From assembly GCA_001774495.1 (NCBI GenBank), contig MFAE01000009.1, positions 1 to 38,935 on the forward strand: a DNA stretch of 38,935 nucleotides, given 5' to 3'. The translations under genes and the position numbers were made by a program. The notes under the pieces are model-generated. The model had not been told where the DNA came from and ran no database searches. It worked only from the letters and a program-made list of their open reading frames with translations. This stretch comes from Candidatus Campbellbacteria bacterium RIFOXYC2_FULL_35_25 (GTDB lineage: Bacteria > Patescibacteriota > Minisyncoccia > Phycocordibacterales > UBA12079). Of the stretch, positions 26,760 to 36,423 are shown piece by piece (the stretch's first letter is position 1; each line of letters starts with the position of its first letter).

Positions 26760-28319
26760 ATGAAATGCCATGTGTCTGTGTATTTAATTCTTATGGAAAA
26801 GAAAACGAAAGCAACAAAATTCTTGCAGAAGAAAGAGCTCACTCCAGGGGCTGATGTAAAAGATTATTTATACGAAAAAAAACATGTAAGGTATTACGGT
26901 GATTTTTTCATGCACATCGCTCTATCTGATGATGGGAAAAAATGGTTGGACTCAAAATGTATTATTTTGGGACCAAGAGACAATAATTTTGATTATAATC
27001 CTATTGCTGTTATGGGGGTTTTTACTACACCTAAAGGAATTTTAGTTATCTACAATAGCCCTAGTCAATTAGATAAAGTTACTAAAATAAAAGTAGGAAT
27101 GGCCCTGTTTGATTTAAAGAATCCAATGAACCTTCTTTGGAGAAGCGCTGAACCTGTATTTGAAAAGGAAGTAAAGACAACAAAATATATAAACTCTGGG
27201 GAGGCAAAGAAAGTTAAAGACGAAATAGTCCTCTCTTGGAAACTTGGTCCCCTCGAAAAAATAAAAGCTAAAATACCTTGCCCTTATTTTTGTTTTGAAG
27301 AAAAACACAAAAAAGAAGTAAGAAAATTAAGTGTAAAAAAACACACAGAGAATCCCATCATTAAACCACGAGAAGAAAACGCTTGGGAATCCAAAGCTAC
27401 CTTCAACCCAGCAGCTATTTATATAGGGGGGAAAGTTCACCTACTTTACAGAGCGATAGGACATAGCGATATGTCAGTTTTAGGGTATGTTTCAAGTGAG
27501 GACGGTATCAACATTACAGAGAGGTTGTCTTATCCTATCTATTCCAAGCCAAATATGACTGCGGAAAAAAGAGAGGGGGTGAAACCTGTTCTTTATACCT
27601 CTGGAGGAAGTTGGAATGGTGGTTGCGAAGACCCCAGAATTACTTTAATCGAAGGTAAAATATACTTATCTTACACAGCCTTTGATGGATGGGGTTCAAT
27701 AAGAATAGGGTTATCATCAATAAGCATGAGAGACTTTCTCCAACAAAAATGGAATTGGAAGGAACCTGTTCTTATATCTAAACCCGGAGAAATGCACAAA
27801 AATTGGATTATTTTCCCAGAAAAAATCAAAGGAAAGTATGCTGTTCTACATACCCTTAGGCCCAACATTTTAATAGACTATGTTGATGATTTAGACAGCT
27901 TGGGCGAAGGTAACTATATAAATAGTGTTCCTGGGCTTCGAGTTGCCCCTAAAGGTTGCGAAAACCTTTGGCTAAGAGCCTCCGGGGCTCCTCCTATAAA
28001 AACAAAAGAGGGTTGGCTCTTGATTTGTCATGTTATGGATGTTCGCGACCCTAACAAATATAAACTAGGGGCCATTCTTTTGGATTTAGATAATCCAGAA
28101 AAAATAATCGCAATAAGTAATTACCCTATCTTAGAACCAGAAGAGGATTACGAAAATAACGGGCTTAAACATGGGGTAGCTTTTTGTTGCGGAGCAATAG
28201 TTAAAGATGAAAAATTATTTATTTATTATGGGGGATCAGATACATACTCTTGTGTGGCTTCTGTCGACTTAAATAAATTTTTAAAAAAACTTATCAAAAA
28301 TAACCAAATTAAAAAATAA
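26760..28319 (+). CDS. GH130-like five-bladed beta-propeller glycosidase/phosphorylase with N-terminal propeller-like extension
   Basis: NPIIKPREENAWESKATFNPAAIYIGGKVHLLYRAIG, GGCEDPRITLIEGKIYLSYTAFDG, SGAPPIKTKEGWLLI, FCCGAIVKDEKLFIYYGGSDT. Confidence 0.8.
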   Translation: MKCHVSVYLILMEKKTKATKFLQKKELTPGADVKDYLYEKKHVRYYGDFFMHIALSDDGKKWLDSKCIILGPRDNNFDYNPIAVMGVFTTPKGILVIYNSPSQLDKVTKIKVGMALFDLKNPMNLLWRSAEPVFEKEVKTTKYINSGEAKKVKDEIVLSWKLGPLEKIKAKIPCPYFCFEEKHKKEVRKLSVKKHTENPIIKPREENAWESKATFNPAAIYIGGKVHLLYRAIGHSDMSVLGYVSSEDGINITERLSYPIYSKPNMTAEKREGVKPVLYTSGGSWNGGCEDPRITLIEGKIYLSYTAFDGWGSIRIGLSSISMRDFLQQKWNWKEPVLISKPGEMHKNWIIFPEKIKGKYAVLHTLRPNILIDYVDDLDSLGEGNYINSVPGLRVAPKGCENLWLRASGAPPIKTKEGWLLICHVMDVRDPNKYKLGAILLDLDNPEKIIAISNYPILEPEEDYENNGLKHGVAFCCGAIVKDEKLFIYYGGSDTYSCVASVDLNKFLKKLIKNNQIKK

Positions 28320-28321
28320 AA

Positions 28322-30202
28322 ATGTTTGTTTTAAGAAGATCAAAATACAACCCAATCCTCTCGCCTGTCCGACAACATAATTGGGAGTCCTTTGCGACTT
28401 TTAATTGGTCCCCTATTCAAATAGAAGACAAGCTACATTGTGTTTACCGTGCAATGTCTTTACCAGAACCATTAGAAAATGGTGAGAAGATAAGTATGTC
28501 TGTAATTGGACACGCAAGTAGTGACGACGGAATAGAGTTTGACAATAGACTTCCTTTTATCGTTCCAGAAGAGAGCTGGGAAAAATATGGGTGTGAAGAC
28601 CCTCGTGTAACAAAACTTGACGGAAAATACTATATTTTTTACACCGCCTTGTCAGAGTTCCCTTTTAGGGCAGAAGGAATAAAAGTAGCCGTAGCTATAT
28701 CAAAAGATTTAGAAACAATAGAAGAAAGGCACCTAGTTACCCCCTTCAACGCAAAAGCGATGGCAATGTTCCCTGAAAAAATTAACGGGAAAACAGTAGT
28801 CATCTTCGGAGTAAATACCGACAACCCTCCTGCTAAAATTGCTATTGCTGAATTTGATAAAGAAGAGGACCTGTGGAATGAAAAAATTTGGAATAAATGG
28901 TACGAAAATATTGATGAGCACACAATAGATCCTAGGCGTAGTGAAAGAGATCATGTTGAGGTAGGAGCCCCTCCAATAAAGACGGAACATGGATGGCTGT
29001 TGGTATACTCTTATATAAAAGATTATTTTAATGAAAAAAATAGAGTTTTTGGGATAGAAGCATTACTATTAGACTTAAATGATCCTAAGAAAATTATAGG
29101 AAGGACTAGTGGACCAATAATGGTCCCAGAAACGACCTACGAAAAATATGGTCATCTTTCTGACATCATCTTCCCTTCTGGTGCTATGGTTAGGGGAGAA
29201 AATCTTGAAATTTATTATGGTTCGACTGACACCCTTTCTTGTCGAGCAAAAGTTAACTTAAAAAATTTAATGGAAAGTATGATACCAGAAATGGTTTCAG
29301 AAAAAATTAAAAGATTTGAAGGTAACCCAATCCTTGAACCTATAAAAGAACACCTCTGGGAAAATAAATACGTCTTTAATCCAACATCAATATATCTAGA
29401 CGGAAAATTTAATATTCTCTACAGGGCAATGGGAGATGAGGAAATATCAGTAATTGGATTAGCAAAGAGCAATGATGGTTTTCATATTGATGAAAGATTA
29501 CCAGAACCTATATATAAACCAAGAGAGCTTTTTGAATCAAAAGGATGCGAAGATGCGAGAATAGTAGAGATTGGGGAACGTCTTCATATGACTTATACGG
29601 CTTTTGATGGGATAAATGTCCCTAAAATAGCGGTAACATCAATAGCCACAAAGGATTTTATAGAAAAGAAATGGGACTGGGAAATCCCCACTTTAATATC
29701 TCAGACAAAATATATGGACAAAGATGCCTGTATTCTTCCACAAAAAACATCCAAGGGCTATATGGTTTTTCATAGAATGGGAGACAGCATTTGCTGTGAC
29801 TTCGTAAAAAGTTTACACTTTGATAAATTAAAAAAATGTATACAACTTCTCTTACCGCGTTTCGGCATGTGGGATAGTAAGAAAGTAGGAATCTCTGCCC
29901 CTCCTTTTTTATGTGATGCTGGTTGGATTTTAATTTATCACGGAGTAGGAGATGACAACGCTTACAAAGTGGGGGTAGCTCTCTTTGATAAAGATGACCC
30001 CTCCAATCTTATTGCTACAACGTCTGCTCCGATCCTTGAACCAGAACTTGATTACGAAAAAAACGGACAGATACCAAATGTGGTTTTTCCTTGTGGAACA
30101 GTGTTAAAAGATAACGTGGTTTATATCTATTATGGAGGAGCGGATAGCGTTGTCGCAGTAGCTACAATAAAACTGGATGATTTAATAAAAATGTTTGATT
30201 AG
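28322..30202 (+). CDS. Tandem double GH130-like beta-propeller protein
   Basis: Two copies of the motif set: GCEDPRVTKLDGKYYIFYTA / FPSGAMVRGENLEIYYGSTDT and GCEDARIVEIGERLHMTYTAFDG / FPCGTVLKDNVVYIYYGGADS. Confidence 0.8.
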   Translation: MFVLRRSKYNPILSPVRQHNWESFATFNWSPIQIEDKLHCVYRAMSLPEPLENGEKISMSVIGHASSDDGIEFDNRLPFIVPEESWEKYGCEDPRVTKLDGKYYIFYTALSEFPFRAEGIKVAVAISKDLETIEERHLVTPFNAKAMAMFPEKINGKTVVIFGVNTDNPPAKIAIAEFDKEEDLWNEKIWNKWYENIDEHTIDPRRSERDHVEVGAPPIKTEHGWLLVYSYIKDYFNEKNRVFGIEALLLDLNDPKKIIGRTSGPIMVPETTYEKYGHLSDIIFPSGAMVRGENLEIYYGSTDTLSCRAKVNLKNLMESMIPEMVSEKIKRFEGNPILEPIKEHLWENKYVFNPTSIYLDGKFNILYRAMGDEEISVIGLAKSNDGFHIDERLPEPIYKPRELFESKGCEDARIVEIGERLHMTYTAFDGINVPKIAVTSIATKDFIEKKWDWEIPTLISQTKYMDKDACILPQKTSKGYMVFHRMGDSICCDFVKSLHFDKLKKCIQLLLPRFGMWDSKKVGISAPPFLCDAGWILIYHGVGDDNAYKVGVALFDKDDPSNLIATTSAPILEPELDYEKNGQIPNVVFPCGTVLKDNVVYIYYGGADSVVAVATIKLDDLIKMFD

Positions 30203-30207
30203 TGAAT

Positions 30208-30972
30208 ATGAAAAATTATGAAACTAAAGAAATCTTTGTTTTCGATTTAGACGGGACCCTGGCAGAAAGTAAAAGTAACATCGACAAAGAAACTGCCACC
30301 CTTTTAGAAAAAATACTCACAAAGAAAAAAATTGCAGTAATATCAGGAGGAACCTTCTCCCAAATTAAAAAAGCCGTCGTATCCAAACTAAATTTAAATC
30401 AAAAAAAGATTTCAAATTTATCTATTCTTCCCACAAGTGGTTCTAGTTTTTTCCAATACGAAAATAAAAAATGGAAGAAAATTTACAGCCAAAAATTAAG
30501 CAAAGAAGAGATGGAAAAAATCATAGGAAATCTGAGAAAATCACTCTCAGAGGCTGGGTACAAGAAACCAAGAACTACTTATGGAGAAATAATCGAAAAC
30601 AGAAAAACTCAAATAACTTTTTCAGGATTAGGACAAAAAGCTCCGTTAGAAGCCAAACTTGCTTGGGACCCACAGAGGACTTTACGAAAAAAAATCGTAA
30701 AACTTTTTGAAAAATTATCCCCCGACTTTGAAACAAGAATCGGTGGGTCAACTTCTATAGATATAAATAAAAAAGGTCTTGATAAATCTTTTGGGATTGA
30801 GCAAATAAAAAGAGTCTTTGATTTGGGAAATAGCCAAATTCTATTTGTAGGCGATGCTCTCTTTCCAGGAGGAAATGATTACGCAGTTAAAAAAACAAAA
30901 GTAGAAACACTCTCAGTAAAAGACCCAGAAGAAACTAAAAAATATTTACGCGAAATAATAGACTCAATTTAA
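30208..30972 (+). CDS. HAD-superfamily phosphatase, eukaryotic-type phosphomannomutase-like
   Basis: FVFDLDGTLAESKS, ITFSGLGQKAPLEAKLAWDP, RIGGSTSIDINKKGLDKSFGI, FVGDALFPGGNDYAV, DPEETKKYLREI. Confidence 0.75.
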   Translation: MKNYETKEIFVFDLDGTLAESKSNIDKETATLLEKILTKKKIAVISGGTFSQIKKAVVSKLNLNQKKISNLSILPTSGSSFFQYENKKWKKIYSQKLSKEEMEKIIGNLRKSLSEAGYKKPRTTYGEIIENRKTQITFSGLGQKAPLEAKLAWDPQRTLRKKIVKLFEKLSPDFETRIGGSTSIDINKKGLDKSFGIEQIKRVFDLGNSQILFVGDALFPGGNDYAVKKTKVETLSVKDPEETKKYLREIIDSI

Positions 30973-31181
30973 AAAGTTAGTATTCTGAATCTATACAAAA
31001 GAAAACCTACCCACAAAACTAAGATTAAATAATAAGTTGACCAACCTTTTACTAAGGGGAAATACCTTGAAAGTGCTTTCGGGTACCAACGATATCCCCC
31101 ACCTAACCAAGCTATTAGACTAACAGTGACACTGTCAATCAGCAAAATAAAAAATACTACGACTTCAAAAGAAAATTTCAT
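30969..31181 (-). CDS. Small membrane protein, 70 aa
   Basis: Two hydrophobic segments. Confidence 0.55.
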   Translation of the reverse strand: MKFSFEVVVFFILLIDSVTVSLIAWLGGGYRWYPKALSRYFPLVKGWSTYYLILVLWVGFLLYRFRILTF

Positions 31182-31210
31182 AATTCAAATTCAATTATAA
31201 CACCCTGAAA

Positions 31211-31855
31211 CTATTTCAAAAAATTTTTCTTACCAGTCCTTGTACCAACAAGTGCCTGTATCTTCGTATTTCCAAGCATACCATAAGCCAAAACTCTGTG
31301 ATTACCATCGTCAATATCATATTTACATTTTTTGTATCCCTTCCTTAAAGAAGCTCGCCGAAGTTTATTACGAATGACACCTCCTTTCATGACAATAATA
31401 GGAATATATTTCACTATTTCGTCAGCATATTTCATCATCTCTTCTATATACAAAACCCTGCTAGTCCTTAAAGTAAGCTTATTCTTATCTTCTAAATATG
31501 GTTTAATAAAATTAACAGTGTCCAAAATTGACCCTTTGGTTGCCACGTCAGGCAATCCTCCCATCCGAGGCCATGCTCCGCAATCTTTTAGATCAATCTC
31601 TTCTAATTTCCAAGTTGAATTTAAATAACCTTCATATCTAGCATCGGCTTTTTTATGGTAGGCGCCGAAATCATATTTGGAAAGTTCCTTTAAAGATAAC
31701 TTTTTTGATTTTTTAACGATTTCCTTTACGGCCTTAGGCAATTTATTTTTCATATGTTTTTGGGGAATTTTAAAAATACTTCCAAGCAACTCATTACTTA
31801 TATAAAAAATTCTCAGGGCTTCAAGCGGTGTAACTTTTTTAGATTTCATGTTCAA
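31211..31855 (-). CDS. ParB/Srx-fold-like protein, 214 aa
   Basis: KYDIDDGNHRVLAYGMLGNTKIQALVGTR resembles the ParB-like DGNHR box. Confidence 0.5.
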   Translation of the reverse strand: MNMKSKKVTPLEALRIFYISNELLGSIFKIPQKHMKNKLPKAVKEIVKKSKKLSLKELSKYDFGAYHKKADARYEGYLNSTWKLEEIDLKDCGAWPRMGGLPDVATKGSILDTVNFIKPYLEDKNKLTLRTSRVLYIEEMMKYADEIVKYIPIIVMKGGVIRNKLRRASLRKGYKKCKYDIDDGNHRVLAYGMLGNTKIQALVGTRTGKKNFLK

Positions 31856-31928
31856 TATTATAACAAAAATTTTAGATAATCTGCGAAGTTATTAACACGA
31901 AGTAACTAGTTTAATAAGGAAATGTTCA

Positions 31929-31966
31929 TAAAAAAAAACACCCCGCCGAAGCAGGGTGTTTTTTTG
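31929..31966. terminator. Intrinsic terminator (cspA)
   Basis: AAAAAAAACACCCCGCCGAAGCAGGGTGTTTTTTT. Confidence 0.85.
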
Positions 31967-31972
31967 TTGTAC

Positions 31973-32170
31973 TTAAACTCTACTGATGTTAACAGCATTA
32001 AGTCCTTTTTGACCTTCTGCTACTTCAAAAGAAAGTTCATCGCCTTCGCGAAGTTCGTTGAATTGTACGTTCTTTAATTCATTTGCATGAAAGAAAAGAT
32101 CTTTTTCTTTTCCTTCTTGTGTAATGAATCCAAAACCATTATTCAAACGAACGATTTTTCCGTTTTCCAT
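31973..32170 (-). CDS. cspA: Cold-shock domain protein
   Basis: NGKIVRLNNGFGFITQEGKEKDLFFHANEL...GDELSFEVAEGQKGLNAVNI. Confidence 0.93.
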   Translation of the reverse strand: MENGKIVRLNNGFGFITQEGKEKDLFFHANELKNVQFNELREGDELSFEVAEGQKGLNAVNISRV

Positions 32171-32315
32171 TTCTATAAGAGAAACTATGTTAATAAACTA
32201 TCAAATGCAGAGTGCTGTTTGATAAAACCCGACTTCGATTCTCTTACAGCTACGATTTGATTGCTACAATAATACCATACCTCATATGCGATTGTCCAGT
32301 GAATTGCAACCCTTA

Positions 32316-33605
32316 CTATCCAACAAAGGTTAAGGCCTTACCCGTCTTTCCCCCACGACCAGTTCGCCCAATGCGGTGAATATAATCCTCGTAGGTAGAA
32401 GGAAGCTCGTAGTTAATTACGTGACTAACATTGGGGATATCAAGTCCTCGAGCAGCTACATCAGTAGCTACCAAAACACTAACAGTATTCTCTTTAAATA
32501 ATTTCAAAGCGTGCTGGCGTTGCCCGTGATTTTTGTTTCCATGAATTGAGCCAGTCTTAATTCCCTTTTGAGTAAGAAGTTCCGACAAACGCTCGACACC
32601 AATTTTTGTCCTTCCAAAAATTAATACCTTGTTAAACTCAGGCTTGATTAATAACCCGTGCAAAAGATCAAACTTAGTTTCCTTTTGTGAATAAATAACA
32701 TCTTGGTCAATGCTATAAGCAGTGTCCCCTGTCTTAACGGAAATATTAATTGGATCATTTAAGAAATCATTAATTATTCGTTTGATGTCATCCGACAACG
32801 TAGCTGAAAAGAAAAGTGTCTGACGATTCTTTGGCATAGCATCCATCAAGAAGCGCATGTCATTCACAAATCCCATATCAAGCATACGATCAGACTCATC
32901 TAAAACGATGGTCTGAAAATTATTTAATCTTAAATTTCCTCTGTCGATAAGGTCTTTAATTCTTCCAGGAGTTCCGATAACAAAATTATAATCACGACGT
33001 AAGTCTTTTATCTGACGAAAAATCGGCATACCTCCAACAGCACAAACTGAAAAGATACGTAACCCAGAAGCAAATCTTACCAATTCTTGGTTAATTTGAA
33101 GAGCCAACTCTCTTGTAGGGGCAAGAATTATTACATTCTGTTTCTTATTCTTAGCCACCTTATCCAAAAGCGGAATAATGAAAGCGGCTGTCTTCCCCGT
33201 ACCGGTATTGGCAATGCCCACGATATCACGGCCGTCTAAAACAGGCTGAATAGCCTGATCTTGAATAGGTGTTGGGTCAATATACCCGGCACCTATAATA
33301 TTACTTTTTAAACGTTCATCGATGAGAAAGCTGGCAAAAGTATTTACCGCCTCATAAGGCTTAATTTCGGCAACAGGAACAGCCTTGTTTATAAACTTTG
33401 ATACATCACTAAACTGACTTTGTCCTCGACGAGATTTCCCGGCACCAGAACGCCCGCCACCGAAACGTCGACCTTGGTTGTTACTGTTGCTAAATCTACT
33501 CGTACTAGGGCGTCTACTGGATCTTTGACCTTGGCCACTACCAGAACTACTTACACTAGAACGTCTACCGAAGCTTTGGCTTCGGCTCACTTGTTTTCTA
33601 TACAT
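32316..33605 (-). CDS. DEAD-box RNA helicase with N-terminal R/S/G-rich tail
   Basis: PTPIQDQAIQPVLDGRDIVGIANTGTGKTAAF, PTRELALQ, VLDESDRMLDMGF, FSATL, HRIGRTGRGG. Confidence 0.93.
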   Translation of the reverse strand: MYRKQVSRSQSFGRRSSVSSSGSGQGQRSSRRPSTSRFSNSNNQGRRFGGGRSGAGKSRRGQSQFSDVSKFINKAVPVAEIKPYEAVNTFASFLIDERLKSNIIGAGYIDPTPIQDQAIQPVLDGRDIVGIANTGTGKTAAFIIPLLDKVAKNKKQNVIILAPTRELALQINQELVRFASGLRIFSVCAVGGMPIFRQIKDLRRDYNFVIGTPGRIKDLIDRGNLRLNNFQTIVLDESDRMLDMGFVNDMRFLMDAMPKNRQTLFFSATLSDDIKRIINDFLNDPINISVKTGDTAYSIDQDVIYSQKETKFDLLHGLLIKPEFNKVLIFGRTKIGVERLSELLTQKGIKTGSIHGNKNHGQRQHALKLFKENTVSVLVATDVAARGLDIPNVSHVINYELPSTYEDYIHRIGRTGRGGKTGKALTFVG

Positions 33606-33786
33606 ATTTTTTCTTCTAGTCTTTTAATTAAGAGATAAGGGTTCGATACCCTTTTTGCTTTTGCTTGGATACTTGTGAAAATAGGTTCTTCACTTGTTCC
33701 TTGCTAGTCAAATAAGTCGACTAGGATCTCTTTAGTTCCAGAAGAATAAAATAATATGGATACAGGGAGATATAACTTATGGCAGG

Positions 33787-33815
33787 AGTATATTATAATT
33801 AGTGGGATATGTCAA
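33787..33815 (-). promoter_or_regulatory. Sigma70-type promoter for the DEAD-box gene
   Basis: Minus strand TTGACA, 17-nt spacer, TATACT. Confidence 0.65.
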
Positions 33816-33943
33816 TCTTTTGAGAATATTTCTACTGATTTTTAAGATGCGTGGTTGATTTTATTCATTTATTAATGTATTATGTTCCATACAAAAATCG
33901 CTTTGCGCGTTTTTTTTATTTTTTAACTTTAGTCAAAATTAAT

Positions 33944-33977
33944 CACTACAAACTACTCACTACCAACTACTAACTAG
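33944..33977. repeat. Heptad repeat tract directly 5' of typA
   Basis: CACTACA AACTACT CACTACC AACTACT AACTAG. Confidence 0.8.
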
Positions 33978-33983
33978 AAAATT

Positions 33984-35762
33984 ATGGAAATCAGAAACAT
34001 TGCAATCATCGCCCATGTAGACCATGGAAAAACAGCCATCACCGATGCTCTTATGAGACAGACGGGTATGTTTGTCGACGGGATGAGTATGGATACCGAC
34101 AAAATTGAACAGGAGCGAGGAATTACTATTTATGCAAAGAATACATCCCTTACTTATAAGAATGTAAAAATTAATATTGTTGATACCCCTGGCCACGCAG
34201 ACTTTGGATCAGAAGTGGAACGAGTACTTCGTTCTATTGATTCAGTTCTCTTGGTAGTTGATGCCCAAGAGGGACCGATGCCTCAAACTCGCTTTGTGCT
34301 GAAGAAATCTTTAGAGCTTGGATTAAAACCCATTGTTGTTATCAACAAAATAGATAAACCAGCCGCTGACCCAGTACAAGCATGTGAAGATGTCCTTGAG
34401 CTTTTCATGGAACTCGGCGCTAATGACGAACAACTTAACTTTTCTACTGTCTACGCGATTGGACGTGATGGTATTGCAAAGAAAAATTTGGAAGATGATT
34501 CAAAAGATTTAACTCCTCTTTTAAATACAATTCTGGAAGTAGTTTCCCCTGCCCCAGCAAATATTGATGCTCCAGCAAAAGCCCAAGTATTTAACCTTGG
34601 TTATGATAATTTCCTTGGGAGATTGGCAATCTGTAGAATATATGAAGGTGTGCTAAAAGACGGAGGGGCTGTTTTCGTGAAGAAACCAAACGGAGAAATT
34701 AGAAAAGGTAAAATAACAAAACTATTTACATTTAAGGGAGTTTCCAGGAACGAAGTTAAAGAAGCCACTGCTGGTGATATCGCCATGGTGGCGGGACTTC
34801 CTAATGCTTTTATTGGAGAGACCATCACCACCGACGAAAATGCAGAAACTCTTCCCGCTATCAAAGTTGATGAACCAACCATCACACTTGATTTCTTAGT
34901 GAACAATTCTCCTTTTGCAGGACGAGAGGGTAAATATGTAACTGGGCGACAAATTCGTGAACGCTTGGAAAAGGAACTTGAAATAAACGTTGGTCTTGAA
35001 GTGGATTTTTCAGAAGGAACAGCTAAAGTCGCTGGCCGAGGAGAATTACACATTGCGGTACTACTTGAAAATATGAGAAGAGAAGGTTACGAACTCCAAG
35101 TATCACAACCCCATATAATTATAAAAGAAGAAGATGGTGAAAAACTAGAACCCTACGAAGAGGTAACTATTGATGTGCCTGTTGAATCCCAAGGGATTGT
35201 AATAGAAAAACTCGGACAAAGAAAAGGAATGCTTTTGGAAATGAAGCAACACGAAAATACAATGCGTTTGATTCTTGAAATACCAACAAGGGGTCTTTTG
35301 GGTTATCGCGGACAATTTGTTGTTGATACTAAAGGAGAAGGTATTCTTTCAAGCAGAGTTATCGGATTTAAGAAATATGCTGGAGAAATATCAAAGAGAG
35401 CGACAGGTTCGATGATATCTATGGTTAGCGGAAAAGCCCTTGGTTTTTCTTTGTTCAACTTACAGGAACGTGGTGAATTATATATTGGAGCAAATGTAGA
35501 AGTGTACGAAGGTATGGTTATTGGTAGTACTTCAAAGGGAGAAGAAATGGCAGTCAACCCAATCAAAGGAAAGCAATTAACAAACATGAGAGCCTCTGGT
35601 TCTGATGAAAATATTACGCTTACCCCGCCAAAAGGACTTTCGATTGAATCGGGGCTTGAAATAATGGCAAATGATGAATATTTAGAAGTTACTCCCAAGA
35701 GCGTTAGATTGAGGAAAAAATATTTAACTGAGACTGAGCGTTCAAAAAATAAAAGAAAATAA
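33984..35762 (+). CDS. typA: Translational GTPase TypA/BipA
   Basis: [47 protein letters not shown]-terminal TypA region. Confidence 0.95.
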   Translation: MEIRNIAIIAHVDHGKTAITDALMRQTGMFVDGMSMDTDKIEQERGITIYAKNTSLTYKNVKINIVDTPGHADFGSEVERVLRSIDSVLLVVDAQEGPMPQTRFVLKKSLELGLKPIVVINKIDKPAADPVQACEDVLELFMELGANDEQLNFSTVYAIGRDGIAKKNLEDDSKDLTPLLNTILEVVSPAPANIDAPAKAQVFNLGYDNFLGRLAICRIYEGVLKDGGAVFVKKPNGEIRKGKITKLFTFKGVSRNEVKEATAGDIAMVAGLPNAFIGETITTDENAETLPAIKVDEPTITLDFLVNNSPFAGREGKYVTGRQIRERLEKELEINVGLEVDFSEGTAKVAGRGELHIAVLLENMRREGYELQVSQPHIIIKEEDGEKLEPYEEVTIDVPVESQGIVIEKLGQRKGMLLEMKQHENTMRLILEIPTRGLLGYRGQFVVDTKGEGILSSRVIGFKKYAGEISKRATGSMISMVSGKALGFSLFNLQERGELYIGANVEVYEGMVIGSTSKGEEMAVNPIKGKQLTNMRASGSDENITLTPPKGLSIESGLEIMANDEYLEVTPKSVRLRKKYLTETERSKNKRK

Positions 35763-35799
35763 ATAAATCCATATTTGACGAACTTCTTTGTCGACTTCG

Positions 35800-35845
35800 A
35801 AAAAAACTTCCTCACCTTATGTTTATAAGGCTCGGAAGTTTTTTT
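35800..35845 (+). terminator. Intrinsic terminator of typA
   Basis: AAAAAAACTTCC..CCTTATGTTTATAAGG..GGAAGTTTTTTTC. Confidence 0.85.
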
Positions 35846-35903
35846 CTTGTCTCCTCAAATTTCATCCAAATCTGAATTTATTTTAATATTAAATGAAAAT
35901 AAA

Positions 35904-35943
35904 AAACCGCCCAACAAAAATTGCCATTTGGACGGTTTTTTAT
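35904..35943 (-). terminator. Intrinsic terminator of the 124-aa ORF
   Basis: Minus strand AAAAACCGTCCAAATGGCAATTTTTGTTGGGCGGTTTTTT, pairing uses U-G wobble. Confidence 0.65.
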
Positions 35944-35955
35944 TTGGGTGGCTGT

Positions 35956-36330
35956 TTAATGAAAAGAAACTTTCATTATAATGGAATTCTTATAAAAATT
36001 GGGGAAGTAATAACTTATCTGCCACCAATCTCCACTGGCACTTGGGTTAAAGGATATCTCTCTTACATCGAAGCCAAGATATTTAACTCCGTTTGCAACA
36101 AATAAAGTAATTTTTCCATTTGAGGCCCCGGGAGAATAATGAACCCCGACGATACGGTAACTCCACGAAAGACTTGGCACTCTACCATCCTCAAAACTGA
36201 TAATTTTTCCGATTAAACCGCGAGGATTCCCAGACAATTTATAATTTTCACCATTAGCAAAAGAAAAATCGGGGAAAGACACAGCCATCATAGTAATCAA
36301 TACAAAAAAAGAAAATTTCTTCACAATCAA
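35956..36330 (-). CDS. Secreted hypothetical protein, 124 aa
   Basis: Signal peptide MIVKKFSFFVLITMMAVSFPDFSFA. Confidence 0.65.
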   Translation of the reverse strand: MIVKKFSFFVLITMMAVSFPDFSFANGENYKLSGNPRGLIGKIISFEDGRVPSLSWSYRIVGVHYSPGASNGKITLFVANGVKYLGFDVREISFNPSASGDWWQISYYFPNFYKNSIIMKVSFH

Positions 36331-36423
36331 CTCCTTAATTTTTGTTTAAACTACTTAAAAAGTCTACCTCTTTTTCTACCAAAAATATACATCATTACAT
36401 TTCAATTGTAAAGATCCTTTTAC

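Noticed and set aside
33637-33653. tRNA T-arm-like AAGGG TTCGATA CCCTT
   Set aside because: No matching acceptor, D or anticodon arms around it; treated as a leader hairpin.
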